Below are positions 51,801-58,429 of a stretch of 64,000 nt of DNA, in pieces. A program made the position numbers and the translations under genes. The notes under the pieces are model-generated. The model ran no database searches. It worked only from the letters and a program-made list of their open reading frames with translations, and had not been told where the DNA came from. The stretch comes from Montifringilla adamsi (Eukaryota > Chordata > Aves > Passeriformes > Passeridae), in NCBI GenBank assembly GCA_017590115.1, contig JAGGNK010012003.1, forward strand, positions 2,061,041 to 2,125,040, written 5' to 3'. Every line of letters begins with the position of its first letter. The first letter of the stretch is position 1.

Positions 51801-54800
51801 TCTCTGCAGACCATGTGCAACTCAGAGAACCCCATCATAAACCAGTGCTTTGATAGGACAGAGCTGACAGACAAAAAGAGACCTGAAACGGTGAGAACTC
51901 GAGAGCTGGAGGGGGCTGTGGCCGTTCCCTCTTTTTGGAACATGAAGTCTGACATGATCTGAAATGCAAACCCCTCACATTGTATTCTGCTGGTTTGTAG
52001 CCAGCTCCAAGTCATCCCTTCATGTGCAGCTTCTTTTTTTTCTCCTAGGCAGCAACTCAGTTCAAAAACAGCCTCTCCAAACTCATGGAAATCCTGATGT
52101 CCAAAGAACCCTCCTACATTCGCTGCATGAAACCCAACGATGCCAAACAGGCTGGTATGGCCCTGGGACAGAGGCAGAGCACTGCATCCCAGCCAGGGAG
52201 ACACAGAAAGGAGCCAAATGAAGATTTTGGGTTCATTTTGAGGCTGTGCCTGAGCTTCTGTAGGGAGGGGGTGGCAGTGCCAGCAGCCAGAAATCGCAGT
52301 GGGAACACTGCTCTCGGGTAGAGGAAGGTGATGGTTAAAGTAAAGAATTATTGACCTGTGTAAATTCATTCTAATGACTTTATTCTCCCTCAGTTTTGGT
52401 TCCTCTTTGCATAAAATATCCCAAAGGAAAACTTCATTTTGGAGCTAAATATAAATAATTAAAAAGGGATGGGAGGGGGGAAGGCAGGAGACACAAAACT
52501 GTGTGGGACTTGTGCTGTGAGGATTCATTGGAGGTTAAAGATAATCCTGTGAGATACAACCAGAGCTGAACATTGCCCTTCTCTAGAGCAAGGCCCAGCT
52601 GTGCACTGATTGTCTTTGTCCATTTCCATGCCCTGCCAAGACCGATTTGATGAAGTCCTGATCCGACACCAGGTGAAGTACCTGGGGCTGATGGAGAACC
52701 TCCGCGTGCGCAGAGCCGGCTTCGCCTACCGCAGGAAATACGAGGTGTTCCTGCAGAGGTGAAGCTACTTTGGAATTCTTTCCTCTGCTGCTCCCTCTCC
52801 CTGAGCTTCATCCCACTGCTGTTGAGGCTGGGAGCTGTAAAACAGCACGGGGGCAGCTTTACCACCTAGAGGGGTGGGAAGCTTGGGCTCTCTCCCTTCC
52901 CTTGACCCCTCTGCTCCTTGGATTGCACTTGTCTCCTTAAGATTTCCTCTCCTGCCGATTCCCAGGTACAAATCCCTGTGTCCAGAGACGTGGCCCACGT
53001 GGGATGGGCGGCCCTATGATGGGGTGGCTGTGCTGGTGAAGCACCTTGGCTACAAACCAGAAGAATACAAAATGGGACGGTCAGTTCTGTGTTCTCAATT
53101 TGAGGTTATGAATCACTGCATGTCCCTGTTGTCCCTTTGAAATGAAGCTTCTCTAGATAATGGGGGAGGGAAATGTTACAGAGCCCAAAGACGATGCCAA
53201 AATCAAGTTGCTCCAGCATGCAAAATGTAATTCTGCATTTCTATTTCCAGAACAAAGATTTTTATCCGCTTTCCCAAGACCTTGTTTGCCACAGAAGATG
53301 CTCTGGAAGTGAGGAAACAGAGTCTGGGTGAGACACTCACACTTGCAGTGGATTTCTATTTTAAAAAGCTGAGTCTTTTTCTACCAAAATGTGCTTGGTC
53401 GTGGTTGCAAATTGCTGCTTTTCTTGCAATTCCAGCCACAAAAATGCAGGCGACGTGGAGAGGTTTCTACCGCCGGAAGAAATTCCTGACCATGAAACGC
53501 TCAGGTATGAGAGACACAGGAGGAGGGAGAGATGTTCCCCCAGCAGCTCCCACAGCAATTCCCATCCTTTTACTGACATTTATCCCATGTATCCTATTAT
53601 TAAAAACTCATATTCTTGCCCCCATGCCCCACTGAAAGCTGGTAATTTCCAGAGTGGGTTTTCCTGAACATTTTTGGTGCCAGTTTTGTGTGGAGTCAGT
53701 TTGGGGATGAAGGAGCTCCCTTAATGCAAAATCTTTTTGTTATTTTTAGCCATCACCATCCAGTCCTGGTGGAGGGGAACCCTGGGACGCCGAAAAGCTG
53801 CCAAGAGGAAATGGGCAGTGGAGACAATCAGGAGGTGTGTGAAGAGCAGCCCAAACATCACATTCCTTAACAATAAGATGCTAAAAAGAAACTTTCTTGT
53901 CACTACACAGTTTTTTAAAAATAAATTACAACTATTAAATAAAGCACAGGAAATAGAACTTTTAAATACTGCCAATTTAGATGACTTTTTAAAATTTTCA
54001 AACAATATTTTCCACTCCCACAGGTTCATTAAAGGCTTCATTTACCGGAACCACCCGCGGTGCCCAGAGAACGAGTATTTCCTGGATTACATCCGATTCT
54101 CCTTCCTGATGAACCTCAAGAGGAACTTACCAAAAAATGTCTTGGACAAATCATGGCCAACTCCTCCCCCATCACTCTGTGAGGTGGGAATGAGCCCTGG
54201 GATGTGGGAGGGGAATCCAGGCCCAGAGGATTGCAGCTTCATGGAGTGTGGTGCTGTTACAACACCATTTCCTCCTGGCTTGTCAGCCATTTCTGAAATT
54301 CCCTTCCATTTTCTCTTAACAAATTCAGTTCCCTCTGTTGCTGTTACTATCCTGCATCTGCTTGAATTGGTTTATCTGCTCAAAACAAAATATTGCAGAA
54401 ATCCCAGTTACCTTAGCCAAAGAATTGTTTGGATTGAAGGTACAGCTGGAAGGAAGGAAGGGCGGGCACAGCAGTGCAGAGAGGAGGGACCCTGGTGTTT
54501 ATTCCCCATTCTAAAGCAGCTGGAGAAGTCCAGGGCAAACCCTCACAGAGAAAGGCAAAAAAATCAACTACTTATTATTTAATTCTTGGTCAGGAAACAG
54601 TTTTTTAAGCCAGCAGTGCATTTTCTGCAGTTGCTGCTGCTCTGTTGGGTCTGTCAGTGGCTCTGGGCTGATGGGTGTCTGTCCCTGTGGGTCTGTCAGT
54701 GGTTCTGGGCTGTTGGGTGTCTGTCCCTGTGGGTTTGTCCCAGCTCTGAGCTGTCCCCTGTCCCGTGCTCCCTGCAGGCGTCGCAGCTCCTGCGCAGGCT

Positions 54801-57800
54801 CTGCATGCAGAACATGGTCTGGACCTACTGCAAGAGGATCAGCCCCGAGTGGAAGCAGCAGGTACAGGGCACCTTTGCAGGGCTTCCCTGACTCTGCCAA
54901 GGGCAGAACTCAGGGGAATGGAGGAGGGGGCAGCAGTGGGGGGCTGTGAATCGCTGCTTCTGGGGTGCCACAGGAACAGTGCCACTGATCTGGGTTTAGG
55001 TTAGACACAAAACACTAAAAGCCTGGAATGTGCACAGAAGAGACCCCATTCTATACATATTTCAATAGATACTATTTAGACAGGCTGTGGAGCCAAGCCC
55101 CCACATAATTTCTCTATTGAAAAGCCCTGCTACTTAGCCCATGGAAGCTAAAAATATAAGAAGCTGCATTATTCTGCCTGTACCATGTAAAGTAGAGAGT
55201 AAGAATCCTGCAGACACAAACCCAGTCATTTTCCAAACAGAGAAGTTACAGGAACCATTTCAGCTGCTCTGCTGTAGCTAAAAAAAAGAATAAAAATGAT
55301 ACTGAGATTTGATTCATCTCATGGAAAGGTAGGGGGAGGGAGTTTTTGTATTTAAAAAAAAAGCTCAGTAAAGAGACAGAATAGGAGATGCTGGCTGTAA
55401 CTGCCATGAAGGTTTTCATTGCACCATCTCTCACCTTCTGCAGTGCATGGACACCTGGAATGAGAGGCTGGGGCTGAGCCTGTGATTAGGGACATGGGAT
55501 TAACTCAGCTCAGCAGCTGCTTTCCCCCAGCAAACCAGACTCACTGATAAGGAGCCTCTTTTATCCCCATTTTCCCTTGTAAATCATCCCAGGTGCCTTG
55601 TCCTGTGTCACAGCCTTGGCCCCCAGTACAGCAGTGGGGTTTTCCCATTTTCCCAGCTCCTGGTTTGTTCTTGGAGCAAAGGAGCCCAAGGCTCAGGTCA
55701 CTGACAGGGGCTGGAGCTCTGCCACCTCCAGGGACTGAAAGTTTAGGGTGACTCCTCATCCAAACAGGAAGTGAATTATGACTGCTAATAAAACCACAAA
55801 GGGAACATCTCTTCTAACACAGGCGTATCTTTTTAATGAGGAGAAATTTTATACTAAAGAAGAACACTTCTTTTGTCCTTGCAGTTGGAACAAAAAGTAA
55901 TTGCCAGTGAGATTTTCAAGGGAAAAAAAGACAATTATCCTCAGAGTGTTCCCAGGCTCTTCATCAACACTCGACTGGGTGAGTGGGGGTTGCCAAGTTT
56001 AACAGGAGGAGGGAAGGGGTGGATTAATGAACTCTTTTCTTGCTGGAAATTCCTTTCTGACCCCCCACCTCTTTGGTTTTAATACAGGTAGAGAAGAAAT
56101 AAATACTAAAGTCCTTCAGGCCTTAGAAAATGAAGCACTTAAGGTGAGAGATGTCAAGCTTTTGTCAAGTTCCCAGTTATTCAGCAGAAGGGCAAATTAG
56201 ATTTCTGGAGAAAATACAGCAAAAATTTTACATTGTAGTAAGCTTGTAATACTCTTGAGGACAGTCTGGGAAGAGTTGATGGATTAGAAAGGGGAGATTT
56301 GGGCAGTTTAATGATGGCAGTTAAGAACTGAATGGGTTACAGCTGGAGGGGAAGGGGGAAACCCCAGAGTGACACCAAACCTGGATTTCCCAGTCCCCAG
56401 GCAGGGCAGCCACCAGGGTGGGTCCTTGCTGCTCTGGGGCAGTGAGGAAGTTCTGGCAGGGAGAATTTTCTGCACTCTGGTTTCCCAAGCCCTGGTTGGT
56501 GCCTGCTGGGGGCTGGCAGTGCCCCAGGTGGGATCTGGCCCTGCTCACTCGTGTTTCAGTATGCAGTGCCCGTGGTCAAGTACGACAGGAAGGGCTACAA
56601 GGCGAGGGCACGGCAGCTGCTGCTCACCCAGAGCTCGGCCATCGTGGTGGAGGAGTCCAAGATCAAGCAGCGCATCGACTACTCCAACCTGACAGGTGGG
56701 AATGGCACAGGGATGGGCTGGGCACTGCCCTGACCCTGCTCCTCAGCTGCACTTTAATATGTACCACTACAAACTCCAGTTTGTCCTGGACAAGAATGAG
56801 ATGAGCTGATCCTGGCTAGCATTTTAGTATCTTGAAATTGTCTTTTTCTAAACTGAAGCTCCATAAAATGTCACCAAAATGACTCAATTAATCTCCCTCA
56901 ACCCTCCCCCTGAGTGATTTCCCAGTTGCAGGGTGTGGCCATGGGGGGGTTGCACCATTCCTGCACAGCAGCTGCCTGAGCCACTGCTGGAGCTTTTGGC
57001 CCTCAGAACATCTGACAGGAGGGGGAAGCTGCTGCCCCTGCTGCAGTGTGGGCCCTGCAGCCTGGGGCTGAAGCCTCTCCCTCAGCCCCCTGCAGCCCCT
57101 CAGCTGTGCTGGGTGGGAGCAGTTGCTGCATTCCTGGAGAGGCTGTGAGCCCTCCCTGGTCCGGGCAGTGCCAGTGATGCTCTCTCTCCCCAGGCATCTC
57201 CGTCAGCAGCCTGAGCGACAACTTGTTTGTGCTGCACGTGCACTGTGAGGACAACAAGCAGAAGGTACTGGGGGCTCATCCCTCCCTCCTCCAGGGAGCA
57301 CATCCAGCTGGGAGGAGGGGGTGACAAGGTGACAGGGATGTGACTTTGTGCCAGCTCTTTCACTGCTATTTCCCTGTGTTCTCTGCTGGGGCTCAGCAGT
57401 GCTTGTTCGTCCCCTCTGGTGCTGTCCCTGTCCCCTGTCCCTTACACCACGGTGGTTTTGGTGCAGTGACACCAAAGCCATGATCCTAAAGCATGGACTC
57501 TCCTCCCAGGGTGATGTTGTCCTACAGAGTGACCACGTGATTGAGACACTGACAAAAACAGCCATTCTGGCCAACAAAATCAACAATGTCAACATCAACC
57601 AGGGCAGGTGAGTGACACCAGGGCCCTGCCTCAGCTCTGCTTCTTCCTGCACCCCATCCAAATGTACCCAACTCCACCTCAGCCAAGGCTCCAGAGCACA
57701 TCTGCTGCAGCTCTGTTAACACCCAGCTCCTGGAGAGTCCCACACGCTCACCAGGGCTGTTCTCACCCTTTGCTCTTCACAGCATAAAGTTCACAGTGGG

Positions 57801-58429
57801 ACAAGGCAAAGAAGGGATCATCGACTTCATCTCGGGATCAGAACTGCTCATAGCCAAAGCCAAGAACGGGCATCTAACAGTGGTGAGTGTGGGCTGGGGA
57901 TCACTTACCCTGGATCCAAACCAGCATTCTGGCATGGGACACATGCCATGGGCTGTTCCTGCCAGTGGCAGTGCCCTGTTATCCCAGCCTTTCCCCTAGT
58001 TGGAGCTGGGCACAGGGCTCCTGCAGCCCTGAGGGGCTGCCAAACTCACACTCAGCGAGGGATTGTCCTCACTTTTTATTTCCATCCCCCGAGATTCATT
58101 TACTCTATAGCAAATCAAATTTTAGATACATTTAAGAACACAAACAAAATCCTCTCGCTTTCTCAGCTTTTTTTGTGGTGATCCTGGCAGTCAGATCACC
58201 CCACAGCTGATTTATGCACTGTCAGACCCCAGCTTATTCAGAAATAAATCCAGCACTAATCCAGACTGCACTGACACCCCTTCCAGCAGAGCTGAGAGCT
58301 CCCACTAGACCAGAGAGCTGCCCCTCAGAACAGCCTCAGCATGCCCAGGAATTCACTTTTGAGCATTTTGAACACGCTTTCAAACCTGTCCTTCTCCTGC
58401 AGGTCGCTCCTCGGTTGAATTCCCGATGA
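8287..58429 (+). CDS. MYO1C: MYO1C, unconventional myosin-Ic (complete, three alternative starts)
   Basis: A single-headed, actin-based motor that links membranes to actin: insulin-stimulated GLUT4 exocytosis, hair-cell adaptation, lipid-raft traffic and, for isoform B, nuclear transcription. The 31 shared coding exons (41375-58429) join in frame to 1028 residues from ATG 41405, 1044 from ATG 33403 and 1063 from ATG 8287. In isoform C numbering: motor about 1-697, with P-loop GESGAGKT 105-112 (Lys111), switch [10 protein letters not shown] 157-165 and switch II DIYGFE 386-391; the actin-binding region includes YIRCMKPN near 587-594. Three IQ motifs (about 698-779) bind calmodulin, and a basic nuclear-localisation-like run sits in IQ2 at about 738-747. 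The TH1 tail contains the PH-like phosphoinositide site with Lys892 and Arg903, both reported to be required in mammals. The protein ends APRLNSR. One intron has a GC donor. No truncation or frameshift is seen. Confidence 0.97.
8362..9985 (+). other. MYO1C 5' intron, proximal part
   Basis: Intronic for isoform A, upstream of the CpG island. Its only recognisable structure is the imperfect tandem duplication at 9547-9687. No coding potential is seen. Confidence 0.6.
9547..9687. repeat. Tandem duplication, 68/73-bp unit
   Basis: Copy 1 is 9547-9614 and copy 2 is 9615-9687. They are identical apart from a 5-base insertion (AGCAA) in copy 2 just after CTTTATGT. The near-identity suggests a recent duplication. 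Confidence 0.9.
9985..10650 (+). promoter_or_regulatory. CpG island, probable main MYO1C promoter
   Basis: A dense CpG block with many CCGC/GCGG runs, unlike the AT-rich flanks, densest from about 10090 to 10620. There is no TATA box. A STAT/ETS-like TTCCCGGAA lies at 10360-10368, and closely spaced G-runs near 10285-10330 could form a quadruplex. Candidate donors for an untranslated first exon are CAG/gtgagg (exon end 10167) and CCG/gtaacg (exon end 10507). I infer this is the broadly active promoter of isoform C, which is translated from ATG 41405. Apparent long ORFs here on both strands reflect GC richness. Confidence 0.7.
10168..10169 (+). promoter_or_regulatory. Candidate splice donor of untranslated MYO1C first exon
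   Basis: GGTGCAG/GTGAGG is a strong donor match inside the CpG island. It would join an untranslated leader to the exon at 41375. It was chosen by consensus only, and a second candidate lies at 10508. Confidence 0.4.
10651..13889 (+). other. MYO1C 5' intron, island to first CR1
   Basis: No coding exon or RNA gene is recognisable. It contains short A/T-rich runs and a near-palindromic TTTAAATATTTAAA cluster around 13250-13272. Confidence 0.55.
13890..14305 (+). mobile_element. CR1 LINE 3' fragment (plus orientation)
   Basis: The sequence follows the CR1 3' consensus: a TTGTTCAGCCTGGAGAAGAG core near 13966-13987, then a region resembling the end of the CR1 reverse-transcriptase ORF and 3'UTR, ending TCAGGATATTCTATGATCTG. 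It is 5' truncated, as nearly all genomic CR1 copies are. This is an old avian retrotransposon, not an active element. Confidence 0.88.
14306..16435 (+). other. MYO1C 5' intron, 14.3-16.4 kb
   Basis: AT-rich intronic sequence without a recognisable gene or repeat. Confidence 0.5.
16436..16640. repeat. Purine-rich degenerate repeat
   Basis: About 200 bases of loosely repeated GTGGGAGGC/GGAGGCTGAAAA-like units of irregular length, almost entirely purine on the + strand. The units have diverged, so the unit length cannot be fixed by eye. Confidence 0.55.
16641..18674 (+). other. MYO1C 5' intron, 16.6-18.7 kb
   Basis: No gene, RNA or repeat that I recognise. Confidence 0.5.
18675..18730 (-). 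mobile_element. CR1 LINE 3' end fragment (minus orientation)
   Basis: AGAATCATAGAATGG followed by TTGGAAGGGACTTAAAGATCAT is the reverse complement of the CR1 3' terminus. Only the last 50-60 bases are recognisable. Confidence 0.85.
18731..21850 (+). other. MYO1C 5' intron, 18.7-21.9 kb
   Basis: Moderately GC-rich intronic sequence. It contains a 259-codon open frame (19372-20151) that I do not recognise and do not call as a gene (see findings). No RNA gene is seen. Confidence 0.5.
21851..21878. repeat. Poly-T tract
   Basis: An uninterrupted run of 28 T. Without a recognisable element beside it, it may be the A-tail of an eroded minus-strand retroposed sequence or simple slippage. Confidence 0.9.
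23035..23186 (+). repeat. Dispersed direct repeat, copy 1
   Basis: About 150 bases sharing long matched blocks with 25797-25957, including CTTTCAGACTCCCAGTC, TTAGAGCCAAGACAA, CTTAGTGACTGCATCCTTGG and GGTATGAAAAATAAAC. The family is unknown to me. The AATAAA near its end would fit an LTR or retroposed 3' end, but this is only a suggestion. Confidence 0.8.
25797..25957 (+). repeat. Dispersed direct repeat, copy 2
   Basis: The second copy, about 2.76 kb downstream in the same orientation, with scattered substitutions and a short insertion (AAACT before GAGCAAAC). The flanks on both sides are unrelated to those of copy 1. Confidence 0.8.
26576..26881. repeat. Tandem duplication, 153-bp unit
   Basis: Copy 1 is 26576-26728 and copy 2 starts at 26729 and runs to about 26881. 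The first 115 or so bases (from GGAGAGAGCTTTGCTG) are identical; the copies differ only in the T/G-rich second half. This indicates a recent event or gene conversion. Confidence 0.9.
26882..32142 (+). other. MYO1C 5' intron, 26.9-32.1 kb
   Basis: No gene is recognisable. It contains short homopolymers such as the T-run near 29270-29285. A stretch near 30449 superficially resembles a tRNA A box but was rejected. Confidence 0.5.
32143..32440 (-). mobile_element. CR1 LINE 3' fragment (minus orientation)
   Basis: The sequence reads as reverse-complemented CR1: ATCATATAATTATTTTAGATTGG, then GGTCCAACCTCACTTCCAGG, and further on ATATCTCCAGGGATAGAG and CCAGCTTGTGTCCACTGTCT, all degenerate matches to the antisense CR1 tail. 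It is truncated and old. Confidence 0.85.
32735..32825 (+). mobile_element. CR1 LINE 3' end fragment (plus orientation)
   Basis: CCAGGTTGGACAGGGCTTGG followed by TAAGGTCCCTTCCAACCC and CCATTCTGTGACTCT is the CR1 3' terminus in sense orientation. It lies 0.3 kb from a CR1 fragment of the opposite orientation. Confidence 0.85.
32826..33335 (+). other. MYO1C 5' intron just upstream of the isoform B start
   Basis: No gene is seen. It includes an A-rich run at about 33279-33300. CpG density rises only after 33340. Confidence 0.5.
33340..33402 (+). promoter_or_regulatory. Probable isoform B promoter-proximal region and 5'UTR
   Basis: A short CpG-rich patch (GCCGC, GCGGCG, GCGAGG, CTGCGGG, GCGGGAGG) in otherwise CpG-poor intron, directly before the small start exon. 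No TATA box is seen. Its limits are approximate. Confidence 0.5.
33403..33420 (+). CDS. MYO1C: MYO1C isoform B (nuclear myosin I) start exon
   Basis: Six codons, ATG AAG TTC CGA GGC GGG, end exactly at a good donor (GGG/gtaagg) in phase 0, matching the phase of the exon at 41375. The joined peptide is MKFRGG plus [10 protein letters not shown], a 16-residue extension. Human nuclear myosin I has 16 residues with the same layout, starting MRYRAS, as I recall it. The ATG has G at -3 and lies at the end of a CpG-rich patch. The exon is invisible to ORF length filters. Confidence is limited because only 18 bases carry the signal. Confidence 0.72.
33421..41374 (+). other. MYO1C intron before the first shared exon
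   Basis: About 8 kb shared by all isoforms, starting gtaagg and ending GGCTGCAG. No gene or RNA is seen. An AT-rich stretch near 38640-38830 could be a conserved non-coding element, but nothing in the sequence proves it. Confidence 0.55.
41375..41530 (+). CDS. MYO1C: MYO1C shared exon 1 (isoform C ATG at 41405)
   Basis: Starts in phase 0 with [10 protein letters not shown], used by isoforms A and B. ATG 41405 has A at -3 and G at +4 and opens [20 protein letters not shown], essentially the human isoform C N-terminus. Residues 1-42; ends TAT/gtgagt. Confidence 0.97.
42086..42201 (+). CDS. MYO1C: MYO1C shared exon 2
   Basis: Residues 43-80 plus two bases of the next codon. [19 protein letters not shown] is the N-terminal motor signature ([10 protein letters not shown]). 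Donor CCT/gtgagt. Confidence 0.97.
42202..44951 (+). other. MYO1C intron, 2.75 kb
   Basis: GT-AG intron with A-runs near 42685 and 44115-44130. No other gene is visible in it. Confidence 0.75.
44952..45150 (+). CDS. MYO1C: MYO1C shared exon 3, ATP-binding P-loop
   Basis: Residues 81-147. It carries [18 protein letters not shown]; the P-loop lysine is residue 111. GC-rich compared with its flanks. Donor GAG/gtacct. Confidence 0.98.
45506..45690. repeat. Minisatellite in MYO1C intron
   Basis: Imperfect tandem units built from CCCTGTGCCCTGAGATGTCCC and CCCTGTATCCCTG, with variable unit length, about 185 bases in all. Confidence 0.8.
46052..46132 (+). CDS. MYO1C: MYO1C shared exon 4, switch I
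   Basis: Residues 148-174, starting [28 protein letters not shown] is switch I. Phase 0-0, donor AGG/gtaact. Confidence 0.98.
46793..46972 (+). CDS. MYO1C: MYO1C shared exon 5
   Basis: Residues 175-234. [20 protein letters not shown] is the conserved myosin [18 protein letters not shown] block. Phase 0-0. Confidence 0.98.
47166..47264 (+). CDS. MYO1C: MYO1C shared exon 6
   Basis: Residues 235-267 of the motor domain, from [18 protein letters not shown]. Phase 0-0, donor GAG/gtgagg. Confidence 0.96.
47488..47601 (+). CDS. MYO1C: MYO1C shared exon 7
   Basis: Residues 268-305. [13 protein letters not shown] is the myosin-wide LHLGN motif. Phase 0-0, donor AGG/gtgagt. Confidence 0.97.
48082..48153 (+). 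CDS. MYO1C: MYO1C shared exon 8
   Basis: Residues 306-329 ([20 protein letters not shown] onward). Phase 0-0, donor GAG/gtaaga. Confidence 0.96.
48375..48494 (+). CDS. MYO1C: MYO1C shared exon 9 (followed by a GC donor)
   Basis: Residues 330-369. [20 protein letters not shown] is a conserved motor helix. The frame requires the exon to end at TAC AAG, and the next bases are gcaagt, so the intron is GC-AG. The other donor positions (AAG before, aagt after) match consensus well, as expected for functional GC donors. Confidence 0.95.
48495..49143 (+). other. GC-AG intron of MYO1C
   Basis: Starts GCAAGT and ends TTGCAG. It contains an AT-rich low-complexity stretch near 48850-48895. Confidence 0.85.
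49144..49226 (+). CDS. MYO1C: MYO1C shared exon 10, switch II
   Basis: Residues 370-396 plus two bases. [18 protein letters not shown] contains switch II (DIYGFE). Donor AG/gtttgt is a weaker match to consensus. Confidence 0.97.
49795..49900 (+). CDS. MYO1C: MYO1C shared exon 11
   Basis: Residues 397-432. [19 protein letters not shown] is the myosin relay-helix block. Donor GCG/gtaaga. Confidence 0.98.
50235..50315 (+). CDS. MYO1C: MYO1C shared exon 12
   Basis: Residues 433-459, [20 protein letters not shown] and following. Phase 0-0, donor TTG/gtgagt. Confidence 0.96.
50660..50751 (+). CDS. MYO1C: MYO1C shared exon 13
   Basis: Residues 460-489 plus two bases. [20 protein letters not shown] is the conserved LDEEC..PG..TD block. 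Donor AC/gtgagt. Confidence 0.97.
51302..51396 (+). CDS. MYO1C: MYO1C shared exon 14
   Basis: Residues 490-521 with split codons at both ends. [16 protein letters not shown] is the conserved HYAGDVTY motif. Donor GCAG/gtaaca. Confidence 0.97.
51528..51574 (+). CDS. MYO1C: MYO1C shared exon 15
   Basis: A small 47-base exon, residues 522-537 ([15 protein letters not shown]), separated from the previous exon by only 131 bases. Donor GAG/gtgagt. Confidence 0.96.
51810..51890 (+). CDS. MYO1C: MYO1C shared exon 16
   Basis: Residues 538-564, [20 protein letters not shown] and following. Phase 0-0, donor ACG/gtgaga. Confidence 0.96.
52049..52154 (+). CDS. MYO1C: MYO1C shared exon 17, actin-binding region
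   Basis: Residues 565-599 plus one base. [12 protein letters not shown] and [10 protein letters not shown] are the loop-2/strut neighbourhood and the classic YIRCMKPN motif. Donor GCTG/gtatgg. Confidence 0.97.
52641..52758 (+). CDS. MYO1C: MYO1C shared exon 18
   Basis: Residues 600-638 plus two bases, through the converter: [20 protein letters not shown], then [10 protein letters not shown]. The acceptor is AAG rather than CAG/TAG. The junction codon reads GAC (Asp), where I recall Gly in human MYO1C. Donor AG/gtgaag. Confidence 0.95.
52966..53079 (+). CDS. MYO1C: MYO1C shared exon 19
   Basis: Residues 639-676 plus two bases: [20 protein letters not shown], then [11 protein letters not shown] at the converter end. 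Donor CG/gtcagt. Confidence 0.96.
53251..53327 (+). CDS. MYO1C: MYO1C shared exon 20, end of motor domain
   Basis: Residues 677-702 plus one base. [19 protein letters not shown] is the class I motor end before the lever arm. Donor CTGG/gtgaga. Confidence 0.97.
53436..53504 (+). CDS. MYO1C: MYO1C shared exon 21, first IQ motif
   Basis: Residues 703-725. [16 protein letters not shown] is a calmodulin-binding IQ motif with Met at the Ile position. Donor TCAG/gtatga. Confidence 0.96.
53750..53834 (+). CDS. MYO1C: MYO1C shared exon 22, second IQ motif and basic NLS-like run
   Basis: Residues 726-753. [20 protein letters not shown] combines IQ2 with the basic stretch reported as the nuclear localisation signal of mammalian nuclear myosin I; it is shared by all isoforms. 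Donor AG/gtgtgt. Confidence 0.97.
54024..54183 (+). CDS. MYO1C: MYO1C shared exon 23, third IQ region and tail start
   Basis: Residues 754-807: [19 protein letters not shown], then [17 protein letters not shown] at the start of the TH1 tail. The frame stays open past the donor (GAG/gtggga at 54184), but conservation stops there. Confidence 0.96.
54647..54745. repeat. 42-bp tandem repeat upstream of a MYO1C acceptor
   Basis: About 2.3 copies with starts at 54647, 54689 and 54731 (GGGTCTGTCAGTGG/GGGTTTGTCCC). It ends about 30 bases before the acceptor at 54776-54777 and so lies beside the polypyrimidine tract. Confidence 0.85.
54778..54861 (+). CDS. MYO1C: MYO1C shared exon 24
   Basis: Residues 808-835: [15 protein letters not shown], then ISPEWKQQ. 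Phase 0-0, donor CAG/gtacag. Confidence 0.95.
55885..55978 (+). CDS. MYO1C: MYO1C shared exon 25
   Basis: Residues 836-866 plus one base: [20 protein letters not shown], then LFINTRLG of TH1. Donor CTGG/gtgagt. Confidence 0.96.
56088..56143 (+). CDS. MYO1C: MYO1C shared exon 26
   Basis: Residues 867-885, [18 protein letters not shown] after the split glycine. A short 56-base exon in a less conserved part of the tail. Donor AAG/gtgaga. Confidence 0.93.
56560..56695 (+). CDS. MYO1C: MYO1C shared exon 27, phosphoinositide-binding site
   Basis: Residues 886-930. [20 protein letters not shown] places Lys at 892 and Arg at 903, the two basic residues reported to be needed for PI(4,5)P2/IP3 binding by the PH-like fold in mammalian myosin-Ic. 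Donor ACAG/gtggga. Confidence 0.97.
57194..57264 (+). CDS. MYO1C: MYO1C shared exon 28
   Basis: Residues 931-954, [20 protein letters not shown] and following, of the TH1 beta-sheet. Donor AAG/gtactg. Confidence 0.96.
57510..57607 (+). CDS. MYO1C: MYO1C shared exon 29
   Basis: Residues 955-986 plus two bases: [19 protein letters not shown] and following. Donor AG/gtgagt. Confidence 0.97.
57783..57882 (+). CDS. MYO1C: MYO1C shared exon 30
   Basis: Residues 987-1020: [20 protein letters not shown], then [13 protein letters not shown]. Donor GTG/gtgagt. Confidence 0.96.
58403..58429 (+). CDS. MYO1C: MYO1C last coding exon and stop
   Basis: VAPRLNSR then TGA at 58427-58429. Only eight codons, but they match the vertebrate MYO1C C-terminus and keep the frame. 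The acceptor is CTCCTGCAG. Confidence 0.95.
   Translation, partial: VAPRLNSR

Larger units (their letters stand above)
45151..58402 (+). other. Remaining MYO1C introns (3' half)
   Basis: The introns between shared exons 3 and 31 range from about 108 bases (53328-53435) to about 1.0 kb (54862-55884). Apart from the minisatellite at 45506-45690, the GC-AG intron and the repeat at 54647-54745, I see no genes, RNAs or mobile elements in them. Confidence 0.7.

Noticed and set aside
53737..54582. 281-codon plus-strand ORF read as one continuous gene
   Set aside because: It is a read-through of two true MYO1C exons (53750-53834 and 54024-54183) across an intron that happens to be open; conservation to myosin-Ic stops at the splice sites.
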